This document shows positions 29,417 to 37,258 of a stretch of DNA of 43,074 nucleotides, piece by piece. Position 1 is the first letter of the stretch. Every line of letters begins with the position of its first letter. The position numbers and the translations under genes were made by a program. Source of the stretch: a virus. The notes under the pieces were generated by a model. It ran no database searches. It was not told where the DNA came from and saw nothing but the letters and a program-made list of their open reading frames with translations. The stretch spans positions 1-43,074 of IMG/VR virus record IMGVR_UViG_3300009537_000042; one strand, 5' to 3'.

Positions 29417-30795
29417 TGGCACTGACTACAAAAGAAAAATGGCAGGAGATAGCTAACAGGGGATTGCAAGACAGGTTTGATCCTGTTACTCGTTCCAAAT
29501 TTGACGAGGCCGTAAAACGCGGGCTAATCACATTACCAAGTCAGGAATTTTCTGCAATGCAAACGGTTAAAAACATTCCGTCCAGCGCAGTTAAATTTGG
29601 CAAAGATATTACTTATCCGTTCTTGCATCCGGTAGATACCGCGAAAGGATTAGGCAACCTTGCTATGGGCGTGACAGAAAAGGCCATACCCGGAGAACAA
29701 CAGCATGAAGTATATGCTGACCAAGTAGGTCAATTCATTAAGGACAGATATGGTTCTTTAGATGCGGCGAAACAAACATTAATGAATGATCCAGTTGGTA
29801 TGCTTGCTGATATGTCTCTTGCTGTTACTGGTGGTTCAATGTTAATTCCTAAAGTTGGTAAACTCGGGAAGATCAGTAATGTTGCAAAAACAACCGGTAT
29901 GGCAATTGACCCTTTAAATATTGTTTTAAATACCGGTAAGTATGCAGCAGGTAAATTAACACCGGCAAAATTACCAGCATCTATGTACGAAAGTGCTGCT
30001 AAGTTCAGAACTGGACTAGATAAAAAAACCAGAATGAGGATAACTGATACTGCGCTGAATGAAAACATAATGCCAACACAAGCAGGGATAGACAAACTTA
30101 ATAATATAGTTGATGGCTTAAATAATAAAGTTAATGAATTGATCGATACTGCAACCACTAAAGGCGTGTCAGTCCAAAAGGAACAACTATACCAGCATTT
30201 GCATGAACTGCAAAAGAATGTTGGAGGTGTCAAAGTTAATGCTCCAAAAGACCTTCGTATTATTAATACTTATGTTGATGCTATGGATCAATATTTAGAT
30301 GATATTGGTAAAAATACATTAACCCCAAGAGACTTACAGGATTTTAAAGTTGATGCTTATAAAGCGATTGATTTTGACCGAAGTAATTTAAAATCTATCC
30401 GTGCTATAGAAGAAGCCAATAAGGCAATGGCAAAAGCGGCTAAAGCCGAACTTGAGAAAATTTATCCTGAAATAAAAGATCTTAATGCAAGAGAGGGGAG
30501 GCTATTGGAAGCGCGTCCTGAACTTGAACGTAGCGCAAGCAGAATAGGCAATCTTAATGTTGTTAGTTTAGACCCAATGGTTAAGGCTGGTGCTGGTGGA
30601 GTAGTTGGTGGTGCGCCTGGTGGTTTGTTGGGTGGCGGGCTTTCCGTTTTGGATATGCCAAGACCAAAAGCAAAATTAGCACTCATGCTAAAGCAAGCAC
30701 AGAATCAGGGATTATTAGGTTACTTTGATAATAACCTAGAAAACCTTATGGCAAGACAGGGACTATTACAGTCAGGTAGATTAGGACAGCAATAA
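29416..30795 (+). CDS. Internal virion (ejection-type) protein, 459 aa
   Basis: The first ~120 residues show FDPVTRSKFDEAVKRGLITLP, YPFLHPVDTAKGLGNLAMGV and DPVGMLADMSLAVTGGSML, a set I have seen in large phage internal proteins and polyvalent-type proteins. Helical segments follow, and a Gly-rich hydrophobic stretch VKAGAGGVVGGAPGGLLGGG near the C-terminus could insert in a membrane during DNA entry. Start at TAATG after the previous gene. Confidence 0.6.
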   Translation: MALTTKEKWQEIANRGLQDRFDPVTRSKFDEAVKRGLITLPSQEFSAMQTVKNIPSSAVKFGKDITYPFLHPVDTAKGLGNLAMGVTEKAIPGEQQHEVYADQVGQFIKDRYGSLDAAKQTLMNDPVGMLADMSLAVTGGSMLIPKVGKLGKISNVAKTTGMAIDPLNIVLNTGKYAAGKLTPAKLPASMYESAAKFRTGLDKKTRMRITDTALNENIMPTQAGIDKLNNIVDGLNNKVNELIDTATTKGVSVQKEQLYQHLHELQKNVGGVKVNAPKDLRIINTYVDAMDQYLDDIGKNTLTPRDLQDFKVDAYKAIDFDRSNLKSIRAIEEANKAMAKAAKAELEKIYPEIKDLNAREGRLLEARPELERSASRIGNLNVVSLDPMVKAGAGGVVGGAPGGLLGGGLSVLDMPRPKAKLALMLKQAQNQGLLGYFDNNLENLMARQGLLQSGRLGQQ

Positions 30796-30799
30796 CTAC

Positions 30800-30824
30800 C
30801 AGTTTCTTGTCAAAAAAGAAACTG
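30800..30824 (+). other. 9-bp perfect stem-loop between ejection and tail-fibre genes
   Basis: CAGTTTCTT (30800-30808) pairs with AAGAAACTG (30816-30824), loop GTCAAAA. No T tract follows on the plus strand, so it is more likely an RNA processing or stabilising element than a terminator. The rest of the gap 30825-30908 shows only the TTTTTTGGAG ribosome binding site of the fibre gene. Confidence 0.5.
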
Positions 30825-30908
30825 CCCATGCTATCAGTAAGCCAACCGCAGCCCAAAATATAAACTGTTCCATCCCCCAAGTATAACCCCTTTTTTGGAG
30901 TAAACAAT

Positions 30909-32096
30909 ATGTCTGATGTTAGCCAGTGGTCAACTACTGCTGCCTCGAATAATGCCACGCCCCCTAATGGCTGGCCGGAATCACAAGCCCCCTCAACTAT
31001 AAATAACTGTGCGCGGGAGATGATGGCGGCTATCGCCAAGTGGTATTCGGACATGGACGGCACGTTACAGACAGGCGGCGCGGCTAATGCCTACACCTTA
31101 ACCACTAACTCAACCCATGCCGCTTTAGCGGATATGCCGCTTGTGGTATGCCGTGCGAACTTCGGCAATACCGGCGCGGCGACTCTGGCAGTGGACGGAC
31201 TGCCAACCAAAGCCATTAAAAAGAACCATGATGTTGATCTTGCGGATGGCGACATTGAAACCGGACAGGTGTGCATCTTTGTCTATAACGCGACTTCCGA
31301 TGTGTATGAGCTTGTCCATCCGGTAGCGAATATAACAGGCGATCTGGTCTCCCTTAATAACCTGTCCGATCTGGACGACATACCAACGGCAAGGGTGAAT
31401 CTTGGCCTTGAGATCGGGGTGGATGTGCAGGCGTATGACGCGGAACTGGCTGCTCTAGCCGGACTAACATCAGCCGCTAACAAGATACCCAAATTCACCG
31501 GATCAGGAACAGCCTCACTGCTTGACTTCAAGGATGAAGATACGATGGTCTCAGATAGCGATACCGCTGTTCCTAGTCAACAGTCAGTTAAAGCCTATGT
31601 TGACAGCAGGGGCGGGATTACTCTAGGCACAGAACAGGCCACGACTTCAGGCACAGCAATTAATTTTACCGGTATCCCGTCAGGTAAAAAACGTATTACT
31701 GTTATGTTTGAGAATGTGTCAACCAATGGCACATCACCAATCATGGTACAAATAGGTGATTCTGGTGGGATAGAAACTACTGGCTACACAGGCACTAAAA
31801 TACATTTTGCCGGTACTGGTGGTGCTCCAACTCAAGCCGCCTTATCAACCGGATTTGAATTAGGGAACACTGCTGCAACAGACACAAAAAACGGTGTTTT
31901 AACTTTAAATCTTAAAGACGCATCAGATTTTACCTGGGTTTGTCAAGGACACATATCCAATAACACAGGGACATTAAATAGTGGCATAGTTTCTGGCAGC
32001 AAGGCTTTATCCGCTGAACTTGACAGGATAAGAATTACTACTGTTAACGGTACAGATACGTTTGATGCCGGATCAATTAACATTTCCTACGAATAA
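30909..32096 (+). CDS. Tail fibre protein
   Basis: 395 residues. The N-terminal region MSDVSQWSTTAASNNATPPN, CAREMMAAIAKWYSDMDGT, LQTGGAANAYTLTTNSTHA is the common virion-anchoring module of podovirus fibres. A repeat-linker NLSDLDDIPTARVNLGL and a VPSQQSVKAYVDSRG motif of phage fibres follow. The C-terminus (VQIGDSGGIETTGYTGTKI) is a receptor-binding beta domain. TTTTTTGGAG precedes the ATG. Confidence 0.8.
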   Translation: MSDVSQWSTTAASNNATPPNGWPESQAPSTINNCAREMMAAIAKWYSDMDGTLQTGGAANAYTLTTNSTHAALADMPLVVCRANFGNTGAATLAVDGLPTKAIKKNHDVDLADGDIETGQVCIFVYNATSDVYELVHPVANITGDLVSLNNLSDLDDIPTARVNLGLEIGVDVQAYDAELAALAGLTSAANKIPKFTGSGTASLLDFKDEDTMVSDSDTAVPSQQSVKAYVDSRGGITLGTEQATTSGTAINFTGIPSGKKRITVMFENVSTNGTSPIMVQIGDSGGIETTGYTGTKIHFAGTGGAPTQAALSTGFELGNTAATDTKNGVLTLNLKDASDFTWVCQGHISNNTGTLNSGIVSGSKALSAELDRIRITTVNGTDTFDAGSINISYE

Positions 32097-32098
32097 TT

Positions 32099-32683
32099 AT
32101 GCCAAATAACCCCGCACAATTCGCCCAATCCCTGTATGACAGCATGGGTCGCATCAATAATTCATTTGGGTTATTGGGGCAATCCAGCACCCCGCAGGAT
32201 TTCCAGCAGAATACCGCCTCGCTGTTTGCGCCGCCACCGGCCAGATATAATCCTAATCTGCCCTTTGGATCTGGACAGGTAAGAAACCCATCCAGCGCAT
32301 TGGCTAATGTAGGCTTCAACCAGAACCGGTGGAACCCAATACCACAGCAACAGAGTGATACCTACATTCTAAGGCAGATGCTTAACCAGTACACCAACCC
32401 ACAAACTTACGGGCTACCGGCAAATCCAAATTTACAGCCATTTGATATAAAGGGTGATTATGTATCTTACCTGAAAGGACTAAACCCTGATCAGACCAGC
32501 AGTTTCCAGCAGTTTATGAAAGATGAAATAGAGCGCAGGATCAAGACCAACGCCAAAGCGCAGGAAGGGAGTATGTTTGGATCACTGCTAAGCATGGTGC
32601 CGGGGATGATGATGGGTAGTCTGGCTGGCCCAGGGCTGTTCTCTCTCAGTTCAGGCGCGCTGAGTGGCGGTAGAAGGTTATAG
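32099..32683 (+). CDS. Hypothetical protein after the tail fibre (194 aa)
   Basis: Asn/Gln/Pro-rich N-terminus (SFGLLGQSSTPQDFQQNTAS), a helix-rich centre and a hydrophobic Gly/Met C-terminus (MFGSLLSMVPGMMMGSLAG). A short internal virion or chaperone protein is possible. It is the last gene of the rightward block before the convergent operon. Confidence 0.5.
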   Translation: MPNNPAQFAQSLYDSMGRINNSFGLLGQSSTPQDFQQNTASLFAPPPARYNPNLPFGSGQVRNPSSALANVGFNQNRWNPIPQQQSDTYILRQMLNQYTNPQTYGLPANPNLQPFDIKGDYVSYLKGLNPDQTSSFQQFMKDEIERRIKTNAKAQEGSMFGSLLSMVPGMMMGSLAGPGLFSLSSGALSGGRRL

Positions 32684-32693
32684 TACCATTACT

Positions 32694-32713
32694 CATGGGG
32701 TATATCACCCATG
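32694..32713. terminator. Hairpin at the convergent junction
   Basis: CATGGG (32694-32699) and CCCATG (32708-32713) flank the stop codon of the minus gene, with CTTTCTT to the right. It lies between two convergent transcription units, where a bidirectional terminator is expected, but the T tracts are poor. Confidence 0.4.
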
Positions 32714-33292
32714 CTTTCTTAAATCATTTATATAATCCAACCAGGTATTATTATACAGTGCTTGTCTGCCTAGCTGGTTCTGTTGGTTCTGGCCTGGCGG
32801 GTACAACAGTTGGCGGCTCAGGGCTTGTTGCCGGGATGCTGACTGGCTTGACTGTAAATGTTCTTTCTTTCTTTCCAATATCCATCGTTTTCTCTCCTCC
32901 GCGATAGCGCGGGTTTTATCAGTGGGTAGTTTTAAGTACAACTCGCGTAATTCATCCAGATTGACTCTGTGATCTGAACAGTGATCCAAGGTGAGTGGAT
33001 AAGCATATTCCGCCCGATAGCCTTTTTCATGTTCATGGATTTCACCCCACAAAGCGACAGTGCCGGTGATAACACCTGAGTAAGCGAGTAATTCCTTATG
33101 TTCCGGTTTGGCGGCGTAATAGCCAACGAACACAAACATGCCACAATCAGCTTTTATTGCTTTTGGTGTCTCATGCGGGAGCCAATAATAGTCCTGCATT
33201 ATTATTGAACGTAATAACCCATTGCTATATATCCACTGCCTGATTCCTACAATATAGCCTACAGGGTTTTCAAAGCCGGGTAAATAAGTCAT
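32705..33292 (-). CDS. Conserved protein of unknown function (VALWGEIHEHEKGYRAEYAYP family)
   Basis: 195 residues. The centre reads VTGTVALWGEIHEHEKGYRA followed by EYAYPLTL, a motif I know from many bacterial and phage proteins of unknown function, together with YIVGIRQWIYSNGLLRSI and CGMFVFVGYYAAKPEH ahead of it. The C-terminus is Gln/Ser/Arg-rich. It is the last gene of the leftward operon, and its start overlaps a micro-cistron stop (ATGA). Confidence 0.6.
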   Translation of the reverse strand: MTYLPGFENPVGYIVGIRQWIYSNGLLRSIIMQDYYWLPHETPKAIKADCGMFVFVGYYAAKPEHKELLAYSGVITGTVALWGEIHEHEKGYRAEYAYPLTLDHCSDHRVNLDELRELYLKLPTDKTRAIAEERKRWILERKKEHLQSSQSASRQQALSRQLLYPPGQNQQNQLGRQALYNNTWLDYINDLRKHG

Positions 33293-33330
33293 AATTTTTG
33301 TTCCCTGCCCAGGATTTCAGCGTCAGTCAT
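33289..33330 (-). CDS. 13-codon micro-cistron bridging two genes
   Basis: ATG at 33330 overlaps the upstream gene stop (ATGA), encodes MTDAEILGREQKL and stops with a TGA overlapping the next ATG. AGGAGAAA precedes it. It links translation across a gap. It may be purely a coupling device. Confidence 0.45.
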   Translation of the reverse strand: MTDAEILGREQKL

Positions 33331-33653
33331 TTCTCCTCCAGTGCTGCACGGAGCATGGCTTTGTAAACGCTTAATTCAACTCCTGTTGTAAAAAATTCAT
33401 AAGTATTATGTCCAAAACCGTCACAACCACTGTCATACGTGCTGTCTTTGTGATCATCTATGGCATCCTCTCCAGCAATAATCATTTCCTTTGTAACATC
33501 AGCATCAATCAGTGCTTGTATGGCGGCTTTGGCTGTATTGTCATAAATATGTTTACTAATACCGCGATAAGTTGTTTCCAAATTTAATTTAGAATCAATG
33601 TCCGACAACTCAGATTTACATATTGCCTTCGCAACTTGTTCAATAAGTGTCAT
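33327..33653 (-). CDS. Hypothetical protein (108 aa)
   Basis: Helical N-terminus MTLIEQVAKAICKSELSDID, then AAIQALIDADVTKEMIIAGE and an acidic Asp/Gly/Tyr stretch (DSTYDSGCDGFGHNTYEFF). It looks like a common small phage protein of the 'E-x-V-A-x-A-I' type with no known role. ATGA overlaps at both ends. Confidence 0.55.
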   Translation of the reverse strand: MTLIEQVAKAICKSELSDIDSKLNLETTYRGISKHIYDNTAKAAIQALIDADVTKEMIIAGEDAIDDHKDSTYDSGCDGFGHNTYEFFTTGVELSVYKAMLRAALEEK

Positions 33654-34018
33654 TTCTCATCCTCTGGTGGTGCGGGTAGTGGCATCCAGTGTGTTACTTG
33701 TGGTGGCGAAAGAGCATCTTCTATATCTTTTGGTATACCAGCATCCCAATACAGTATTGTCCACCTACCAACAGGGCTGTACCAACCAAGTGTTGTGTCG
33801 CCACAATAAACAAGCACATTACCTCTATGCTCAGGCAATCTCTCACTTACAGATATCCACTTATTAGCCTCCAATTCCTTTATCCTGACATTGGCGGTAG
33901 TGAGTTCTTTTTCTAGTGTCTCTGAATGGGTAATCATAAAGTTTGTCGGATACGTCATAACATAGCCTTTATCAATTAAAAACTGTTTATGTGCATCAGT
34001 TCTAGGTGTCTTACTCAT
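33650..34018 (-). CDS. DUF551 domain protein
   Basis: 122 residues. The C-terminal 70 residues follow the DUF551 pattern: WISVSERLPEHRGNVLVYCG, then VTHWMPLPAPPEDEK. DUF551 is widespread in phages and prophages and its function is unknown. The N-terminal half (PRTDAHKQFLIDKGYVMTYP, LEKELTTANVRIKELEANK) resembles phage proteins with a predicted helix and coiled coil. Confidence 0.75.
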   Translation of the reverse strand: MSKTPRTDAHKQFLIDKGYVMTYPTNFMITHSETLEKELTTANVRIKELEANKWISVSERLPEHRGNVLVYCGDTTLGWYSPVGRWTILYWDAGIPKDIEDALSPPQVTHWMPLPAPPEDEK

Positions 34019-34310
34019 CCTGTGCCTCCAGCCTGTCTAACAGGGCTTGTGCTTTCTTCAATTCAGCTGCCAGCCAATGACGATATTTTTCATCAATATG
34101 GGCGTCGGCTGATTCCATTTCTGCTTTAAGTCTCAAAATATGTTCATGCAGATAAGGCTTCATCTCCCTAACCAGTTCGATGAGTTCCCATCTATGTTCA
34201 TGTGCTTCATGTCTGAAATTAGACGTGTTATTAAAATCAGGTGAGGCTTCAAAATATTGATATTGTTTTTCCGCTTCCTCATGCGCCTCGACTATTTCTT
34301 TGAAGTTCAT
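34011..34310 (-). CDS. Hypothetical coiled-coil protein (99 aa)
   Basis: I start it at ATG 34310, which overlaps the upstream TGA (ATGA), rather than at 34331. Helical throughout, Glu/His/Lys/Arg-rich (MNFKEIVEAHEEAEKQYQYF, LKAEMESADAHIDEKYRHW). No domain recognised. Confidence 0.55.
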   Translation of the reverse strand: MNFKEIVEAHEEAEKQYQYFEASPDFNNTSNFRHEAHEHRWELIELVREMKPYLHEHILRLKAEMESADAHIDEKYRHWLAAELKKAQALLDRLEAQDE

Positions 34311-34618
34311 GGCCCCAGCCTGTAGTTCCATACCCTTGCCAACGACTCAGTGAACCGTTGCAGGTTGGTAAGGGATTGTTGAATAGGGTGGCTACTGGCA
34401 ATATTAACGACCTTTGCTCTTATAATCGGGACGGTCAGGCGAGTAGTAGCCATTGAAATAGGGAGGCTACTCCCCAATCTATCCGGCATCAACCCACTGG
34501 GGGAGGTAGTGTTTGTATCAGCATCAATCTGGTGCTGGGAATGCCTTCTTGAAGTAGCCATAGTGTTCCGCAAAGTACGTTCTGCGGTTCTCAATAATTC
34601 GTTATCGCGGCGGGTCAT
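34307..34618 (-). CDS. Hypothetical Ser/Thr/Arg-rich protein (103 aa)
   Basis: ATGA overlap with the upstream gene. It begins MTRRDNELLRTAERTLRNTM, and its first seven codons are an exact copy of the micro-cistron at 34946-34969. The rest is rich in Ser, Thr and Arg and looks unstructured, so the frame could be non-functional, though it is tightly coupled on both sides. Confidence 0.4.
   Translation of the reverse strand: MTRRDNELLRTAERTLRNTMATSRRHSQHQIDADTNTTSPSGLMPDRLGSSLPISMATTRLTVPIIRAKVVNIASSHPIQQSLTNLQRFTESLARVWNYRLGP
34597..34618 (-). repeat. 22-bp direct repeat, copy 1 (start of 34618 gene)
   Basis: Bases 34597-34618 are identical to 34948-34969. On the minus strand both begin with ATGACCCGCCGCGATAACGA and encode MTRRDNE. 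The copies lie at two gene junctions of the same operon, which suggests duplication of a cassette end. Confidence 0.9.
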
Positions 34619-34938
34619 AGCTTTAGTAATTTAAAAAAGTCAGATGCTTCCAGGCCGCGCTTTTTGTTGTCAAAACTAAGAAATGGCAGTGAGATAAAAT
34701 AATCAGTTTTTACTTTCTTCAAAGTAATTAAACAGCATTTCCATGAACAGAAATATAAGGGTTCAGTTTCTTCCCCATTATGCCGATGTACAGTAGCATC
34801 AATATATTCAATTTCAGGCTTGCTTAAATCCAATTCTTTACCGCAATTATCACAACCAACAGCCCCATCTCTGACAAATTCTCTGTGACCACACTTATCA
34901 CAGGTTTTGTATTCTTCTTCACGGATAACGCGCATCAT
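34615..34938 (-). CDS. Zinc-ribbon protein (107 aa)
   Basis: It starts MMRVIREEEYKTCDKCGHRE, with CDKC (14-17) and CDNC (about 29-32) forming a zinc ribbon, and a further FCSWKCC pair downstream. Two adjacent ATG codons follow the strong SD AGGAGATAG. Probably a zinc-binding regulator or scaffold; role unknown. Confidence 0.65.
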   Translation of the reverse strand: MMRVIREEEYKTCDKCGHREFVRDGAVGCDNCGKELDLSKPEIEYIDATVHRHNGEETEPLYFCSWKCCLITLKKVKTDYFISLPFLSFDNKKRGLEASDFFKLLKL

Positions 34939-34949
34939 CTATCTCCTAT
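34933..34949 (-). repeat. 17-bp junction repeat with SD and ATGATG start, copy 1
   Basis: Bases 34933-34949 are identical to 35269-35285. On the minus strand they read ATAGGAGATAGATGATG, a strong SD plus tandem start codons, used by the genes at 34938 and 35274. The same initiation cassette serves two unrelated proteins. Confidence 0.9.
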
Positions 34950-34969
34950 TCGTTATCGCGGCGGGTCAT
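34946..34969 (-). CDS. 7-codon micro-cistron MTRRDNE
   Basis: ATG 34969 overlaps the upstream TGA, encodes MTRRDNE and stops with TAG, whose last base begins the GGAGATAG ribosome binding region of the next gene. It probably delivers terminating ribosomes to the next start, or is a truncated remnant of the gene that now begins at 34618. Confidence 0.4.
   Translation of the reverse strand: MTRRDNE
34948..34969 (-). repeat. 22-bp direct repeat, copy 2
   Basis: Second copy of the sequence at 34597-34618; here it forms the complete MTRRDNE micro-cistron except its stop codon. Confidence 0.9.
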
Positions 34970-35274
34970 GATAATATCTTTCCATGACTGATTATTGATT
35001 CCACCATCCAATCATATCCACAAAATCCGCATGATTGCTTTCTCAGTGTCCTCGCCTCTTTTGCATCTACTTTTTTAACAGTTACAGCAGCAGCCCAACC
35101 ATCACTAAAATTGTAACGATAGTAACCGCCGTCAAGTATCTCCCGTACTTTGGTTGTGTTTTTTATACTTTGCCCAAAATTCTTGACGATGACATATAAA
35201 TTGTTTTCACCAGACCAACGCCCATCCCATGATGAGCGATTAGGCATGGACAGTGTAAATGATAAGATCATCAT
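34966..35274 (-). CDS. Conserved phage protein of unknown function (YRYNFSDGWAAAVTVKKVD type)
   Basis: 102 residues. The segment YRYNFSDGWAAAVTVKKVD followed by AKEARTLRKQSCGFCGYDWM is a conserved layout that I know from many phage small proteins. It has no known role. A beta sheet followed by a CGFCGY motif suggests a possible zinc or redox site. It starts with ATGATG after a strong SD. Confidence 0.65.
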   Translation of the reverse strand: MMILSFTLSMPNRSSWDGRWSGENNLYVIVKNFGQSIKNTTKVREILDGGYYRYNFSDGWAAAVTVKKVDAKEARTLRKQSCGFCGYDWMVESIISHGKILS

Positions 35275-35285
35275 CTATCTCCTAT
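35269..35285 (-). repeat. 17-bp junction repeat, copy 2
   Basis: Second copy of the SD-plus-ATGATG cassette at 34933-34949. Confidence 0.9.
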
Positions 35286-35295
35286 GGGTGGTCAT
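35275..35295 (-). CDS. 6-codon micro-cistron MTTHRR
   Basis: ATG 35295 overlaps the preceding gene stop (ATGA), encodes MTTHRR and ends with a TAG that abuts the next ATG. The codons for the two Arg residues (AGGAGA) are themselves the SD of the next gene. Probably a coupling device. Confidence 0.4.
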   Translation of the reverse strand: MTTHRR

Positions 35296-35612
35296 ACTTC
35301 CAGACTCTCAAGAAACTTGATTTCACGCTGGACGGCTTGACGAAATTCAGACGGGCGTTTGTGGGAGCCAAAATAGATTTCATAATACAAGCGATGAGCA
35401 TCGTAATAAGGCGTCCCATGACAATTCGCCCTGCCAGATTTCTCTGCAACTGGACAGTCGGAGCAAAATTTAAAAGGTATTGCATACATCTGACAAAAAG
35501 CACAGTTTTCCCCGACAGGCATTTCCTTCCCGGCTTTAATATCCTCTACGCTCAACTTCAACATCCGCCGCCAGTGCGCCAGGACTTTACGTTTTGCCTG
35601 TTTGTTGGTCAT
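35292..35612 (-). CDS. Cysteine-rich phage protein (106 aa)
   Basis: It opens MTNKQAKRKVLAHWRRMLKL and contains CAFCQMYAIPFKFCSDCPVA and a later Cys, giving five Cys arranged like a zinc or iron-sulfur site (C-x2-C-x9-C-x2-C). The sequence GENCAFCQMY is typical of small phage Cys-rich proteins. Function unknown. It is ATGA-coupled to the nuclease gene. Confidence 0.6.
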   Translation of the reverse strand: MTNKQAKRKVLAHWRRMLKLSVEDIKAGKEMPVGENCAFCQMYAIPFKFCSDCPVAEKSGRANCHGTPYYDAHRLYYEIYFGSHKRPSEFRQAVQREIKFLESLEV

Positions 35613-36313
35613 GCTGCCCTCTTTTTCAATTCTTTATCTATCTCGTAGGCTTCCCGGAATAGCTGGAATTGCCGCCATGCGCTTTGTAAGTCACCAAAGT
35701 AATGGTGCCCAAAATCCGGGTAGTCTTTGGCAAAACGTAACAGGTGTGCGCCACCAGATACCTTGAATGGCAACGGTTCGCCGGTGTCCATTCGCACACC
35801 ATGATTAATGAGATGTTGATAAGCGGCTAGCTGGATTAAATGATCAGGATAAACTGCGTTTGAAGTTTTCCAGTCTAGTAAAACAATATCACCATCAATC
35901 TCACCGATAGCGTCTGGCGTACCGCCAAATTTATATTCATGGCTGATAAGTTGGATTTCCTGAAACTTTGAAAGTAGTTTCAAATTTGTCTGTCGCTCCC
36001 ATTTCTCATACATATTGAAAGCGTTTAATGCTTTTTTTGCATCTTCATCATCAGGCAACATTTCATCTATGACTTTATGTGGGTCTAGTCCATTTAACAT
36101 TGCCTCAATTGCAGCGTGCGCTACCGTGCCAATATCCGCCGCTTTCTTAGCAGATTTCATAAATTCAAATGGTTCGCCAGTCTTTCCCTGCTCATAACCC
36201 TGTTGCCAACACCAATACTTCAATCCACCACTATCACCAAAGCGATCCTTGACAGTAGTGGTGCCGGGGACACGGTCTCCGTTTATGTAGTAACCTTTAA
36301 CTGGTGTTGGCAT
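35609..36313 (-). CDS. PD-(D/E)XK nuclease (RecB/Cas4-like exonuclease)
   Basis: 234 residues. Motif I GTVAHAAIE at 62-70 (His66), then GGTPDAIGEIDGDIVLLDWK at 130-149 with Asp134, Asp147 and Lys149, and the QLAAYQ helix at 161-166 form the RecB-type active site. It is paired with the ssDNA-binding gene immediately upstream (TGATG overlap). It probably resects DNA ends for recombination, but no annealing protein (RecT, Erf or Red-beta) is seen beside it. Confidence 0.85.
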   Translation of the reverse strand: MPTPVKGYYINGDRVPGTTTVKDRFGDSGGLKYWCWQQGYEQGKTGEPFEFMKSAKKAADIGTVAHAAIEAMLNGLDPHKVIDEMLPDDEDAKKALNAFNMYEKWERQTNLKLLSKFQEIQLISHEYKFGGTPDAIGEIDGDIVLLDWKTSNAVYPDHLIQLAAYQHLINHGVRMDTGEPLPFKVSGGAHLLRFAKDYPDFGHHYFGDLQSAWRQFQLFREAYEIDKELKKRAA

Positions 36314-36666
36314 CAGAAAGGCACATCCTCTTCATATTCAGGGGCTTTCACATCCAATGGTGTCACTACCCATCCCGTACCCATTTCAGTTTCATGTGTT
36401 GACAAGCCAATTTCCTTACCAACCCATCCCTCACTCTCTTTCCCATACGCAGTAATAAGAATCTTGGTATTGGTTTTATTCAATACCAGGGTTTTTTCTT
36501 TGCCTTCAAAATGCAACGCCCCTTTTGTAGCGGCTGGCTGGCCGTCTTTTGCCGGGTAATTCCTGATTTCAACCTCTGAAATTTTGACTTTCAGATTCTT
36601 GCCAATAAAATCTGCCGCTTTCAGGTCATTTGATTCACTGCTTGCATATTGCGTCATGTCAGTCAT
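36313..36666 (-). CDS. Single-stranded DNA-binding protein-like, acidic tail
   Basis: 117 residues from ATG 36666, preceded by GGAG; an earlier start at 36753 would overlap a different small gene and is rejected. A compact beta-rich core (LKVKISEVEIRNYPAKDGQP, KGALHFEGKEKTLVLNKTN) is OB-fold-like. The C-terminus EYEEDVPF matches the acidic D/E-x-P-F tip of SSB proteins that recruits partner enzymes. It is co-encoded with the RecB-like nuclease. Confidence 0.65.
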   Translation of the reverse strand: MTDMTQYASSESNDLKAADFIGKNLKVKISEVEIRNYPAKDGQPAATKGALHFEGKEKTLVLNKTNTKILITAYGKESEGWVGKEIGLSTHETEMGTGWVVTPLDVKAPEYEEDVPF

Positions 36667-36824
36667 GTTACTTTCTCCGGTTGTACTGTTTTGGATGAGT
36701 CTTTCGGTATAGTCTTTAAGCCATTCCTGTCTTGATTCATTACGTCCAGCCATGCTAAATAACCTGGATCATCCTGTAATTCCTTCTGGCACTTATTGAA
36801 ATATTCACGTTCAGCAGCACTCAT
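36663..36824 (-). CDS. Small protein (53 aa) between endonuclease and SSB-like genes
   Basis: TAATG overlap at its 5' end with the HNH-type gene and ATGA overlap at its 3' end with the SSB-like gene. It encodes MSAAEREYFNKCQKELQDDP, then GYLAWLDVMNQDRNG. The coupling on both sides argues for a real gene. Role unknown. Confidence 0.6.
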   Translation of the reverse strand: MSAAEREYFNKCQKELQDDPGYLAWLDVMNQDRNGLKTIPKDSSKTVQPEKVT

Positions 36825-37258
36825 TACTTATATATCCTATTTCTTTTCAAAACAGGTTTATTTAGAGCTTGTTTTAATGACCATCCATAACAATGTATTC
36901 GTGAATACAATGTTATTGTTTTTAAATTATAATATTCTGCCCATTGTCTTAATGTTTTCTTTTCACCACGAAACTTAATAAATTTCGTAGTATTTCTATT
37001 TATTGCCTGTTCTTGGCGGGTTGCCCATAAGCAATTCTCTGGCGTGTAATTACCATCATTGTTAACTCTTTCTAATGTCAAAGACTCTGGCTTTTCTCCC
37101 ATATCAGTAAGGAAGTTATCAAATGACTCAAGCCATCTATCACAAATCTTAATGCCGCGCCCACCATACCTGTGATAATGCTTTGAGTTTTCGTTTAAAC
37201 ATCTAGAGCGCATATCTGCCCAAGACCGAAAAGTAGCGGTTCTATCTTGTACTCTCAT
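36824..37258 (-). CDS. HNH-type endonuclease with C-terminal DNA-binding module
   Basis: 144 residues. The core HYHRYGGRGIKICDRWLESF, followed by LERVNNDGNYTPENCLWATR at 62-81, is a widespread phage/mobile-element endonuclease pattern (His-Me-like, D/N-x-G-x-Y-x-x-x-N-C-x-W). Residues 100-136 (LRQWAEYYNLKTITLYSRIH, then CYGWSLKQAL) form a helix-turn-helix-like module also found in the gene at 42475. It is likely a free-standing homing-type nuclease. Confidence 0.7.
   Translation of the reverse strand: MRVQDRTATFRSWADMRSRCLNENSKHYHRYGGRGIKICDRWLESFDNFLTDMGEKPESLTLERVNNDGNYTPENCLWATRQEQAINRNTTKFIKFRGEKKTLRQWAEYYNLKTITLYSRIHCYGWSLKQALNKPVLKRNRIYK

Noticed and set aside
29730-30233. 167-aa minus-strand frame opposite an ejection gene
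   Set aside because: Antisense shadow with random hydrophobic composition.
36667-36753. Longer N-terminus (29 residues) for the SSB-like protein
   Set aside because: The GGAG site lies before ATG 36666 and the region is occupied by a coupled 53-residue gene in another frame.
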